From positions 5,766,001 through 5,830,000 of the forward strand of contig JAPFFF010000007.1 of NCBI GenBank assembly GCA_039105265.1: 64,000 bases of DNA, given 5' to 3'. The translations under genes were made by a program, and so were the position numbers. Shown here piece by piece: positions 16,986 to 24,724 of the stretch. Origin of the DNA: Tritrichomonas musculus. Its lineage: Eukaryota > Parabasalia > Tritrichomonadida > Tritrichomonadidae. Position 1 is the stretch's first letter, and the number at the start of each line of letters is the position of its first letter. The notes below the pieces were generated by a model. That model worked only from the letters and a program-made list of their open reading frames with translations. It made no database searches and had not been told where the DNA came from.

Positions 16986-17543
16986 TTATATACCACACTC
17001 CTTGATAAATCTACCATAATCCTTGCTTAGACCGGTACAATTAGGACGATTTGACTTAATTCTAGTATCTATTTCGTCAATTAAAAAGCCTGCGTCATAT
17101 TGAAACATCTGGTGGTATTCAATCTCTTTGTTATCCTTAGTTGTAAATTTCTTTGGTTCCCTTACAATAACCACGTCCTGTATCTTATTTTTACCGTTCT
17201 TTGCTGTGTCGATTGAGTAGTGACTTCCCTTCTTGTTAAAGCATAGATATACCTTTTCACAGTCAAATAACTCACATAATTCTTTGTATAGAAACTGTTG
17301 ATTCTTATAAATTGAGACGACTAAGGGCCTGCAAACTATTCTATTGGCGTTAAATTTGTCAGGAAAGAGATACTCTTTGTCGATGATAATATAGAATTCG
17401 TAGGCTGAATCTATAATCGGATCTTTCTCTTTGTGGGCCTCAATATATTCTTCCAATTTATCACACAATTTATTGACAGACAAGTAAAGTGGTTTCGTAG
17501 AAGACTCTTGCAAAGCAAGTGGTTTTGTCATTTGTATTTGCAT
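16986..17543 (-). CDS. Uncharacterised element protein, 185 aa (element B)
   Basis: I start at the methionine at 17,543 (MQIQMTKPLALQESSTKPLY), which follows a T-rich ATTTTTTATCCCC leader. A longer in-frame extension upstream looks non-coding. The pattern LCDKLEEYIEAHKEK...FYIIIDKEYLFP...RPLVVSIYKNQQFLYKELCELF resembles the 151/152-aa A-family gene that follows the ATPase. A later GSHYSID segment and a conserved Cys near the end could belong to a thiol protease. The evidence is too thin to call one. Confidence 0.5.
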   Translation of the reverse strand: MQIQMTKPLALQESSTKPLYLSVNKLCDKLEEYIEAHKEKDPIIDSAYEFYIIIDKEYLFPDKFNANRIVCRPLVVSIYKNQQFLYKELCELFDCEKVYLCFNKKGSHYSIDTAKNGKNKIQDVVIVREPKKFTTKDNKEIEYHQMFQYDAGFLIDEIDTRIKSNRPNCTGLSKDYGRFIKECGI

Positions 17544-17689
17544 TGGGGATAAAAAATTATTTGTTTCAGAAAAAGTTTCAAAAAAGTTGATTTCAATAAT
17601 TTTAAAAATCATAAATTGTATACAAAAATTTTATTTATACCTTTTTTCATATCACATGTCATACAAAAATTTTATCAAAATTATGTTCA

Positions 17690-17912
17690 TATCACCACTT
17701 TCCATCCATTGAAAGACCTTAATTTAGGCAATTTATTGACACAAAAAGGTGAATGCAAAATGCCCTATAGTGATAGGGGGTTTTCTGACAACACTCTGGA
17801 GGTCAAAAAAGGGCTAAAATTGGGTAGTTGGAGACCAAAAAAGTGCCAAAATTAGGGGTGTTTGAGGGGATTGAAGACCGGAGGTCTGAAATCACCGCAA
17901 ACGTATACTACT
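17690..17912. repeat. Non-coding terminal-repeat-like end of element B
   Basis: There is no convincing gene between 17,544 and 17,907. The last ~200 bp are clearly richer in G+C than the surroundings and carry short palindromes (CCCTATAGTGATAGGGG; GACCGGAGGTC). They also show loose word matches to the A2 terminal repeat (GGGCTAAAATT, AAAAAAGTG, CCCTAT...GGGG). The stretch ends TATACTACT, like the A1 right end. I read it as a Polinton terminus abutting C-element fibre DNA. The matching left terminus is not visible. Confidence 0.4.
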
Positions 17913-18313
17913 CACACATTTTAATTATTTTGAATAAATCAGTCTTTGGTATGTATTTAGAATCAATGATCTCCTTACTGTATACTTCTTTAGAATCAAA
18001 TTTAGTGTTTTCTTCAATATATAATTCCGTAATATTTATTTTAACATAACTCTGACCAAGACTAAATGTAACAATATCATCACTTTTATTATAACCTTTG
18101 CTCGCTATTTCTAAATCTATCCCTGAGTTATCGGAATTTTTAAAATAATATGATTCATAGTACAGATTTGTAAATTCCGGTTCATAATATACATCTTTCT
18201 CATAATCTTTTTTAGGAACATATTTGCCATCAATTGATATATTGTCTGATATCCGAGTTCCTTTTAATGTAAATCCTTTTAACAATAGAAGTGCATAATT
18301 TTGTTTAGACGTT
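17913..18313 (-). CDS. Fibre-like gene fragment of element C, left of A2
   Basis: A beta-rich, Tyr/Lys/Asp-rich stretch with a stalk-type repeat (DGKYVPKKDYEKDVYYEP; IIDSKYIPKTDLFKI) typical of the fibre genes here. It lies between the presumed end of B and the left target duplication of A2. The fibre-like gene on the other side of A2 (38,911-42,137) runs on the same strand and carries the same 6-bp duplication at its edge. A2 therefore landed inside a fibre gene of an older element. The open frame to the right of 18,313 is A2 terminal-repeat sequence and not part of this gene. Confidence 0.6.
17913..18313. mobile_element. Element C, left piece (older Polinton interrupted by A2)
   Basis: A short remnant of the Polinton into which A2 inserted, holding only fibre-gene sequence. 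The other piece is 38,911-43,080. It is older than A2 by nesting. It abuts the presumed end of B at 17,912. Confidence 0.55.
18308..18313. repeat. 6-bp target-site duplication, left of A2
   Basis: GACGTT immediately left of AGAGAGTAAGG. The same six bases follow CCTTACTCTCT at 38,911-38,916. Six-base duplications are the hallmark of Polinton integration. Confidence 0.9.
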
Positions 18314-18799
18314 AGAGAGTAAGGGTGTGCATCTGGGAGGTCAGATAAAAATGACCCCTTCGTCATAGGGATTACAGACCCCAAACCTCAGCTACATGAC
18401 TCAAAAAATCGCCACTTTTTCAAAATTAGCCCTCGAAACTTTCACAAAATGGCATAGACAAATTTTGAATAAATTGACAAACTCCCAAAAATAACAACAA
18501 CGAAAAATAACGAAAAATAGAACTTTCAAAAAAATTTTTTTTTATCAGCAATTTATAATGTCAAACCAAGCCGAAGCTGCGAGCACTCGCTGCCTCCGAC
18601 AAACGGAGGAACAATTAAGCACCCTCATTAATAGAATCAACAAAAAGCTAAAAGGTTGGAGACCTGCATTAAAATACCTCTACGATAATGATGATGTTGT
18701 TGACGGAGTACTAAAAGAGATAAATCACTTTATTGAACAACTAAAGAAATTCAACGGTCCTGCTGAATTAATTGCTGAACTTGAAGAGCTCATTTATTA
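18314..18799. repeat. Left terminal inverted repeat of A2 (~486 bp)
   Basis: Inverted match to 38,422-38,910. It starts AGAGAGTAAGGGTGTGCATC, is non-coding for ~200 bp, then has a T/A homopolymer stretch, then a complete 80-aa gene. The match stops after CTCATTTATTA. The only differences I see are homopolymer lengths near 18,525-18,545 and one base near 18,788. Confidence 0.95.
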
Positions 18800-18800
18800 G
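18558..18800 (+). CDS. TIR-encoded small protein, 80 aa (left copy, A2)
   Basis: A helical, charged protein (MSNQAEAASTRC...LSTLINRINKKLKGWRPALK...PAELIAELEELIY) wholly inside the left TIR. An identical protein is encoded in the right TIR (38,421-38,663), so the element has two divergently placed copies reading inward from each end. Codons 7-19 (18,576-18,614) are absent from A1 and contain two perfect hairpins. A TTTTTTTTTATCAGCAATTTATA leader precedes the start. A role in recognising the ends or in early expression is possible, but nothing beyond position supports it. Confidence 0.65.
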   Translation: MSNQAEAASTRCLRQTEEQLSTLINRINKKLKGWRPALKYLYDNDDVVDGVLKEINHFIEQLKKFNGPAELIAELEELIY

Positions 18801-19017
18801 ACAATTCATTCAATTCGTTCTCAAGTTGATGAACTTTATTTTTGAGGCTGTTGATGTCTTCAATAAGAAATTCACGAACAGCAAGACCGTCAGAACCTAA
18901 CATTCCTGATTTGATATTGTTTAGACATTGTTTATAATCATAACACTTTTCTTTTAATCCTCGTTTGATTCGTTTTAATTCGGGTATTTCTTTCTTGTAT
19001 TCAGTTAGTTCACTCAT
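18790..19017 (-). CDS. Small coiled-coil protein, 75 aa (A2)
   Basis: Unrecognised. Residues 1-35 are basic (KKEIPELKRIKRGLKEKCYDYK) and residues 45-75 form a leucine-heptad coiled coil ending LENELNELSNK. It lies just inside the left TIR, overlapping the end of the 80-aa gene by 11 bp tail to tail. The 3' part of this gene has a match at the right end of A1 (~10,187-10,227). That part of the element end has therefore been copied between termini. It shares a 14-bp divergent intergenic gap with the 77-aa gene. Confidence 0.5.
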   Translation of the reverse strand: MSELTEYKKEIPELKRIKRGLKEKCYDYKQCLNNIKSGMLGSDGLAVREFLIEDINSLKNKVHQLENELNELSNK

Positions 19018-19031
19018 TTAATAATAATTAA

Positions 19032-19265
19032 ATGTCTGTTATCAATCAATTAAGAACCGTTCATGACGATAAGCATAAAAACCATTTTGATAGATTACAA
19101 TTAACGATGCAAAAGAATAGAACAAAAATAAATTCAGCACCAACAGTGAAATGTTATAATGAAAAAGGAAATATATTTCATGAACCACCTCCAAAAACGA
19201 CTAAATCATTAAATCATCATGATTCACTTAATCATTCGGTGGTTGTCAGGAGCAACAACATTTAA
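19032..19265 (+). CDS. Small basic protein, 77 aa (A2)
   Basis: Unrecognised. It begins MSVINQLRTVHDDKHKNHFD and is rich in His, Lys and Asn, with no clear domain (FHEPPPKTTKSLNHHDSLNH). It is divergent from the 75-aa gene and overlaps the 3' end of the 158-aa gene on the other strand by ~42 bp. No homologue is visible in the other elements because A1's left half lies outside the window. Support is the compact layout and clean start, so confidence is modest. Confidence 0.4.
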   Translation: MSVINQLRTVHDDKHKNHFDRLQLTMQKNRTKINSAPTVKCYNEKGNIFHEPPPKTTKSLNHHDSLNHSVVVRSNNI

Positions 19266-19700
19266 TACATATTCATTAATAACTTTTGATTGTTGGTCGA
19301 CAACGTTTGAAAGCTTATTAATATGTTCTTCAAGTATTTTATTTTTGTTGTTCAATTGATTTATTAATTCATTGAGTTCGTTAATCGATTCTTTCATTAA
19401 TGATATATCAGCTTTGATGTTGTCATTTTCAAGTGTTTTAGTGATTGTGTTCCCAACTTTCTTCAAATAAATGTCGCCACCACATCGTTTACCGTCTGTA
19501 CAATTACGTTTAGTGATTTTGTATTCATTACCGTCATTAGTGATGATTTTATAAATCTTGTTCAAATAGTTAGTCGTTTGTGATTTCATTTGCTCGATAT
19601 TCTTTTGATAGAACAAATTGAACTCTTCAATTGATTTAAATACTTTTGATTCATTTACATTATCATTTATAACTTTAAGTTCATTAATGTTTTCATTCAT
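19224..19700 (-). CDS. Coiled-coil element protein, 158 aa (A2)
   Basis: Counterpart of the 130-aa B gene. Shared parts are FKSIEEFNLFYQKNIEQMKS near residue 22 and YLNKIYKII, followed by a long coiled coil (SLMKESINELNELINQLNNK). A CTDGKRCGGDIYLKK loop with two cysteines lies between them. The same pairing with the small capsid-like gene is kept in both families, which argues for a structural or assembly role. Function is otherwise unknown. Confidence 0.6.
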   Translation of the reverse strand: MNENINELKVINDNVNESKVFKSIEEFNLFYQKNIEQMKSQTTNYLNKIYKIITNDGNEYKITKRNCTDGKRCGGDIYLKKVGNTITKTLENDNIKADISLMKESINELNELINQLNNKNKILEEHINKLSNVVDQQSKVINEYVLNVVAPDNHRMIK

Positions 19701-19736
19701 TTATAATTATATTAAATCATTATAATTCATTGTTTT

Positions 19737-19991
19737 TCATTTAACTTCATTCAATATTGATTTTCCAAATCTCCCAACTCTGTCAGCAACATTTAAACCT
19801 GTATCAATTGCGTCAACAACCTGACCGACACCAGGAATGAATTGTGTAATCGGTTTAACTCTGTCAACGATTTGCTTTCCAACATCAACAACTTTTGGTA
19901 ATGCTTTAACTGCTTTCTGAGCGAATGATTTTACTTTGCCGCCAATTGATTTAAATGCGTTCTTGATTTTGTTGAATATACCGACACCCAT
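19737..19991 (-). CDS. Small basic minor capsid (pVI/pX-like) protein, 84 aa (A2)
   Basis: MGVGIFNKIKNAFKSIGGKV begins an amphipathic basic helix. A middle segment rich in Lys/Val/Ala follows (FAQKAVKALPKVVDVGKQIV), then FIPGVGQVVDAIDTGLNVADR. The composition matches membrane-lytic minor capsid proteins of adenovirus-like and Polinton elements. It is head-to-head with the major capsid gene across a 49-bp gap. The opposite-strand neighbour in B has the same relation. Role inferred from composition and context. Confidence 0.6.
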   Translation of the reverse strand: MGVGIFNKIKNAFKSIGGKVKSFAQKAVKALPKVVDVGKQIVDRVKPITQFIPGVGQVVDAIDTGLNVADRVGRFGKSILNEVK

Positions 19992-20040
19992 AATTTAATT
20001 AATGATAAAAGTGTTTTATTTCCTTTTTATTCAATCATAA

Positions 20041-21984
20041 ATGTTATACAGAAACGAGAGAGCCCATAATCTTCGCACTGAAACAGGAAACGTTCTTCAT
20101 GCATTTGAAGAGATGAGAAACATGATTAATGTCAATGACGGTACACGTTCATTTTCATTTAGAACTGTTGACTGTCATGACCAACCAGCTCCATTTCATC
20201 AAGGACAATATTCGCAAATAAGTTTAACACATCCTGACCACTTCATAAGTGATATTGATAAAGGTTTCTTAACATTTCACGTTAAATTAGATTTGTCATT
20301 GAATACAGATATGAGTAAATTAAATGAAATCAATGACCCCAACAACTTGTACAAACTGTTTGTCGGTTTCAAATCATCAAACCAGTTGTTTGACAGGTTA
20401 GAGATTCTTCATAATAATGTCAATGTCGGATACCAACAGAATGAATGCATTCGTGAGGGCTTCTTATATTCTTCAGTTAAACCAGAAGCCGAGAAGAAAC
20501 GTCGCAGATTCGTTCATTCATTGTGGGAAAACATTAGCAACTATTCACAGACACATGCAGGAGCTTATGTTAACTTGAATTCATTTAAGAACACAGGAAG
20601 AAGTGAAGTCGAATTTGATTTGAATGTTCCTTTTGATGATTTGCTTGCATTACAGGCATTCGATTTATTCCCTAACGGAATCATTGGTGATTTATCAATT
20701 CGTTTTCAAGTTAGTCCCGCTGGTCTTGTTTGGGCAGTATTAGACCCTTACACAGTTGCTGAAGCAAAAGTATTTCTTGAAGACAATGATTCAATATCGA
20801 TGGAAGAATTAAACAGACTAAAGGAAATCAAAGCCCGTGGACACCTCAAACATCAATTCACACAAATTGGTAATCAAGCAGTGATTCCAGGACCTGGAGA
20901 CAATCCAGACCCACCATCACCTGAACCAACACCAACGAAATATCAATTGAAGTATGAAGTTAGAGAACAATACGTATCTGCATCTGGAGGTGATTTCGAT
21001 GAACTGATTGAAAATTGTTCATTAATATTTAGCTTTACTGATGATGAATTTACTGAACTTGGAATTGAAAAGACTGATGATAATAAAGCAATTTGTCAAG
21101 CCCATTATACCAAAGAACATGGTAAATTACCTCAACCATCACATGCAGGTCATGTTTACGTTAACTTTGTATCTAAAACTGAAGCCAACAAGTTGATGAG
21201 CGCTCATTATTCAAAACAAACAGCAACATTAACAGTTAATCGAATGACCATCACAGCTTGTAAATCTAATATGCAAGGCTTTGGTGTTTGTGAAGCTACA
21301 AGACAAGGAATTGAAGACATTTTAAGACAAGGTTTAATCATTCCTTCACAAAAAGTTGATTATCATGCTTTCCCAATCGCTCCAGCAGCTAACGGAATCA
21401 AGTCAACATTGAATATCCCATTAATCAATGCAACTAATTTATCAATCATGTTTCCAAAGCATCATAATGATTTAACTGTCTTTGAAAATCCAGTTTATCA
21501 AAACTGTTTCTTGAATATTGGTGGAAAGAACTTCCCAGACGAAAACGTTTCAACTATTGGTGCGCGATTCTTTGAAAATCAATTAACAGCTGGTGATTTA
21601 GATGCAATCACTCTTTCATGCACAAAGGAATTTGAGGATTCGATGACAATGCCAAAGAATGACGCTAACGGTAAGAGATACAACAACACAATCAGTGATG
21701 CAACATCATTTGTATTCAACATTCAAACAGAACGAGCAAGTGCAGGATATTGTTATGACGGACTTGATGGAGGTTTCGGAAACGTTCAGATACAAGTCAA
21801 TGGGCAACCAATATATACAGGAGATGATGACACATATTTCAATGTTGTTGAACCAGATGGAACCATTGTCAAACCTCCTCCGACTCAACTTTGGATAACT
21901 AGGGACTCTTACTTTAAACTATCACTTGACGGTTTAGAATATCATGACGACGAATCACCAAAAGGAAGCCAAGCAAATGAATAA
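20041..21984 (+). CDS. Major capsid protein, Polinton double jelly-roll type (A2)
   Basis: 647 aa beginning MLYRNERAHNLRTETGNVLH. It is homologous along its length to the B capsid protein. Landmarks are VHSLWENISNYSQTHAGAYV, a Pro-rich insertion GPGDNPDPPSPEPTPTK near residue 285, IPSQKVDY, IPLINATNLSIMFPKHHN, and AGYCYDGLDGG...GQPIYTGDDDTYF. It forms the pseudo-hexameric capsomers of the virion in this element class. The double jelly-roll fold is established for the family, not seen directly here. TTTTTATTCAATCATAA leads into the start. It is followed by the integrase gene. Confidence 0.85.
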   Translation: MLYRNERAHNLRTETGNVLHAFEEMRNMINVNDGTRSFSFRTVDCHDQPAPFHQGQYSQISLTHPDHFISDIDKGFLTFHVKLDLSLNTDMSKLNEINDPNNLYKLFVGFKSSNQLFDRLEILHNNVNVGYQQNECIREGFLYSSVKPEAEKKRRRFVHSLWENISNYSQTHAGAYVNLNSFKNTGRSEVEFDLNVPFDDLLALQAFDLFPNGIIGDLSIRFQVSPAGLVWAVLDPYTVAEAKVFLEDNDSISMEELNRLKEIKARGHLKHQFTQIGNQAVIPGPGDNPDPPSPEPTPTKYQLKYEVREQYVSASGGDFDELIENCSLIFSFTDDEFTELGIEKTDDNKAICQAHYTKEHGKLPQPSHAGHVYVNFVSKTEANKLMSAHYSKQTATLTVNRMTITACKSNMQGFGVCEATRQGIEDILRQGLIIPSQKVDYHAFPIAPAANGIKSTLNIPLINATNLSIMFPKHHNDLTVFENPVYQNCFLNIGGKNFPDENVSTIGARFFENQLTAGDLDAITLSCTKEFEDSMTMPKNDANGKRYNNTISDATSFVFNIQTERASAGYCYDGLDGGFGNVQIQVNGQPIYTGDDDTYFNVVEPDGTIVKPPPTQLWITRDSYFKLSLDGLEYHDDESPKGSQANE

Positions 21985-22053
21985 ATAAATTGATTTCATT
22001 AAATAATCATTTTGCTTTGCAAAAGGGAACAGAGTTCCTTCATAAATTAATGC

Positions 22054-22063
22054 TTTATTTTTG
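22054..22063 (+). promoter_or_regulatory. T-rich promoter-like motif upstream of the integrase
   Basis: TTTATTTTTG, nine bases before the integrase ATG. The same ten bases precede the HNH gene (on the minus strand) and several other A-family genes. Function inferred from recurrence. Confidence 0.45.
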
Positions 22064-22071
22064 CGATTCAA

Positions 22072-23151
22072 ATGAATGAATCAATCAACTATCCTTTCAA
22101 ATCTAAATACAAGTACATCAAAGACACGGGCATTAAAACCGAGCCCTATATTAAGGATTACCAATTGAAGACAGTAAAGAAACTATCAAAACCTGACTTC
22201 TCATTTGAACCGTATGCGTACGAAATTGATATAATGTTTGCATTAAATAAAGCTTATTTAGTAATAATCAATGTAAACACCAAATACCTAATTGTTGAAC
22301 CAATTGATTACAAGTCTGAGTATTATGTAATCAAAGTAATTGATAAACTAGTCAATAAAAGAAATATCAGAATTGAAACAATTAAATGTGATGGTGAAAA
22401 GGCTTTTATATCAAATGCATTCAAAAGTTATTGCAACGGTGAAGAGCAAAGATATCAATTAGACAAACACACAATTAAATTCAAAGCACCAAACAAAATA
22501 AAGTTAATCATTGATGATTCACCTTTCACGAATGCACATAAATGTGTTGATGCAGTAATCAGAACATTACGAAATGCTTTCGGTCAATCACAACAACGAA
22601 TGACAAACAATGTATTGATACAACAAACGGTTGAATGGTACAATAACACGCCTCATGCATCTCTTCGTTTATTGAATCCTTTATACACATCATTTGACGA
22701 AGAAACTGATGAATACCTTGACAAACGACAATCAAAATACATTTATCTAACACCTCAACAGATGCAAGATGACCGCGACCTTGAATGGCAATACATTAGA
22801 GCCAAATCAATGCAATTGAAAGAGATTCAACAAAAACAACGATTTAAAGGTCTTCTGTCATATAAACCCAAAAATATAATACTCATTCACACCGATTACG
22901 GAAAAACAGAAAAGAAACATGAAAAGCGAAGAAGAGTATTCAATGAACTTGCTGAATTCATTTGTTATGAATCTGGAAACGTTAAATGTAAACTATTAAA
23001 TCCTTTGCGTCAAACTAACAAAACACTGAAGAACAAAACAATAATAACAGTTCCAATCATGTACACAAAATATGTTTGTTCATCAATAGATGCTTTGAAT
23101 GATGATTATAAAGTATTCTTTTTGACTTATAAAACGCAAAATGAAAGCTAA
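22072..23151 (+). CDS. RVE-type integrase (A2)
   Basis: 359 aa. The retroviral-integrase-like catalytic core covers about residues 48-200. YEIDIMFALNKAYLVIINVNT holds the first acidic residue, IRIETIKCDGEKAFIS the second, and NAHKCVDAVIRTLRNAFGQS lies at the helix that normally carries the third. A chromodomain-like or C-terminal DNA-binding region follows (residues ~220-359). Such integrases insert Polinton DNA and generate the 6-bp duplications seen at the ends of A2. Its start overlaps nothing upstream. Its end overlaps the next ATG by 11 bp. Confidence 0.85.
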   Translation: MNESINYPFKSKYKYIKDTGIKTEPYIKDYQLKTVKKLSKPDFSFEPYAYEIDIMFALNKAYLVIINVNTKYLIVEPIDYKSEYYVIKVIDKLVNKRNIRIETIKCDGEKAFISNAFKSYCNGEEQRYQLDKHTIKFKAPNKIKLIIDDSPFTNAHKCVDAVIRTLRNAFGQSQQRMTNNVLIQQTVEWYNNTPHASLRLLNPLYTSFDEETDEYLDKRQSKYIYLTPQQMQDDRDLEWQYIRAKSMQLKEIQQKQRFKGLLSYKPKNIILIHTDYGKTEKKHEKRRRVFNELAEFICYESGNVKCKLLNPLRQTNKTLKNKTIITVPIMYTKYVCSSIDALNDDYKVFFLTYKTQNES

Positions 23152-23521
23152 ACAATCACAAGCAAAGCTTGAGTCAACGAAGTTGCCAATCACAAAACGA
23201 TACTATCACACACAATCAAAAGATTTTAATCTTCCTGATGATTTCGTTTATAGTCGCAACAAGAAGTACATTGTTGTTCAGTATTGTGGTGCTGTTGTCA
23301 ATCAACATATTGTCGGTGATTTGATGGTTCATTCAGATATAGTTGAATTCATGCCTTTCTGCGACCATTTCATTATGCTTGCTAACAGACGACAAACGAA
23401 ATATCGAAAATATGAGTGTCTGAACAATACAAAAAAAGAGTATCATTTATGGTTTACAGATATGAAAGGAAACGTTATTGAACCTGAATCATTTATATTC
23501 AGTTGTCTTTTGATTTATTAA
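23141..23521 (+). CDS. Small virion-type protein, 126 aa (A2)
   Basis: Homologue of the 110-aa B protein. It has a KYIVVQYCGAVVNQHIVGDL segment near residues 44-63 and C-terminal HLWFTDMKGNVIEPESF. It overlaps the end of the integrase gene by 11 bp, suggesting coupled expression. It is only 12 bp from the 396-aa gene. In B the homologue lies beside the capsid and fibre genes, so a capsid-associated role is likely but unproven. Confidence 0.55.
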   Translation: MKAKQSQAKLESTKLPITKRYYHTQSKDFNLPDDFVYSRNKKYIVVQYCGAVVNQHIVGDLMVHSDIVEFMPFCDHFIMLANRRQTKYRKYECLNNTKKEYHLWFTDMKGNVIEPESFIFSCLLIY

Positions 23522-23533
23522 TGACTATTCAAA

Positions 23534-24724
23534 ATGGATTCTAAGGTAATTTATTTAAATCCGAATCAATTGGCTGATATGAGCCGTTATAAAATTGATG
23601 ATGTTGCACCGATTACATTTGCATTGATTACAGTAGAAAAAAATAGATATTTTTTCCCTTCAATTTTCATATTTCCAAAGCAAGCTAAAAGTACAACTAA
23701 AGGTGATATGTTAACAAGTAGACCTACATGGATAATATATCTTGATGGTGATACACCTGAAAAACCTTCATACGTGTTTACAAAAAAGATTCTTACAGGA
23801 TATCAGGAACCTATATTTATATTAATAGTTGATAATACACCAAAAGCATTAACAAAATATTATAAAAATTATAACGGTGAATCTTATTTTCATAAAACTT
23901 ACTTTGCTTTCACTTCTGAATCATTCATAAAGGCATTTGATAATATTATAACTGCAGCTGATATAAACTATGACCCTAATGCAGCACAAACATATTTATC
24001 TTTTTATATTTACGATAACCCTGAAAAAATTCCGATAATTGATTGTTATGTTAATACAACTCCTGAATCTGACAACGAGGAAATTGCAAAATCGATAACA
24101 GCAGATTTAAATCATAATACAGGTACAAAATCAATTGAAAAATCGGCTTTTAGTTTTCGAAATGATACAATAGCCGATGAATATCCTGTATTCAAACCGA
24201 GAAAAATAACACAGGATTCAGGTTTTAATACAAAAGAATCAATATCGACTCCAAAGAGATTTGATGCAAAACTAATAAAAATGTTAGAAAAGATTTCCAA
24301 TCAGCTGCAAATGCAACAATCAGAACCAATATATAAGCACTTGCCAAAAGATAACAAAGTTCACTTTTCAGCATCAGCAAAACGAACTATTCCTAATAGC
24401 TCGGAAACATATCAAAAAATAGTTCAACAAAATAATTCTTTACCGAATTATGAACCTATGGAAATTGAAGAAGATTGGCACGAAGAAAACCAAAATCAAT
24501 CACAAGGCTTTGATTTTGAAACACCAAATCCTAATAAGACATCAAATTATTATGAACGACAACAAAACATAAATAATAATAATAATACTTTTGAAGACTT
24601 GTCAAGTGAAGAAGAATATAATCAGCAACCACAATCAACAAAACGTTATAGTTTTAGAATCGTTTCAGACCCAAATGACAAAAATAATAATAATAACAAT
24701 AATGGAGGTTTTGATTTAAATTAA
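23534..24724 (+). CDS. Uncharacterised element protein with Asn/Gln-rich tail, 396 aa (A2)
   Basis: The N-terminal ~190 residues look like a beta-rich globular domain (VAPITFALITVEKNRYFFPS; TWIIYLDGDTPEKPSYVF). The C-terminal half is disordered and rich in Asn, Gln and Ser (NNNNTFEDLSSEEEYNQQPQ; NDKNNNNNNNGGFDLN). I do not recognise the family. A minor capsid or penton-like role is possible from the beta-rich domain and its place in the integrase-capsid cluster. That is a guess. It converges on the 764-aa gene with no gap. Confidence 0.55.
   Translation: MDSKVIYLNPNQLADMSRYKIDDVAPITFALITVEKNRYFFPSIFIFPKQAKSTTKGDMLTSRPTWIIYLDGDTPEKPSYVFTKKILTGYQEPIFILIVDNTPKALTKYYKNYNGESYFHKTYFAFTSESFIKAFDNIITAADINYDPNAAQTYLSFYIYDNPEKIPIIDCYVNTTPESDNEEIAKSITADLNHNTGTKSIEKSAFSFRNDTIADEYPVFKPRKITQDSGFNTKESISTPKRFDAKLIKMLEKISNQLQMQQSEPIYKHLPKDNKVHFSASAKRTIPNSSETYQKIVQQNNSLPNYEPMEIEEDWHEENQNQSQGFDFETPNPNKTSNYYERQQNINNNNNTFEDLSSEEEYNQQPQSTKRYSFRIVSDPNDKNNNNNNNGGFDLN

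Larger units (their letters stand above)
10562..17912. mobile_element. Polinton/Maverick element B, capsid and packaging module
   Basis: A second, diverged Polinton family. It has a fibre-like fragment, a 110-aa virion-type protein, major capsid protein, small basic minor capsid protein, a 130-aa protein, packaging ATPase, a 672-aa protein and a 185-aa protein. Each has a recognisable homologue in A2, but at low similarity and in a different order. No polymerase or integrase is visible, so the window shows only part of the element or a reduced one. The right limit is placed at 17,912, where ~200 bp of non-coding GC-richer DNA ends in TATACTACT, like the A1 end. The left side is cut at the A1 junction. 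The limits are inference. Confidence 0.65.

Noticed and set aside
17616-18049. Two short plus-strand frames between element B and A2
   Set aside because: They run across the non-coding terminal-like region and antisense to the fibre fragment, with no conserved counterpart.
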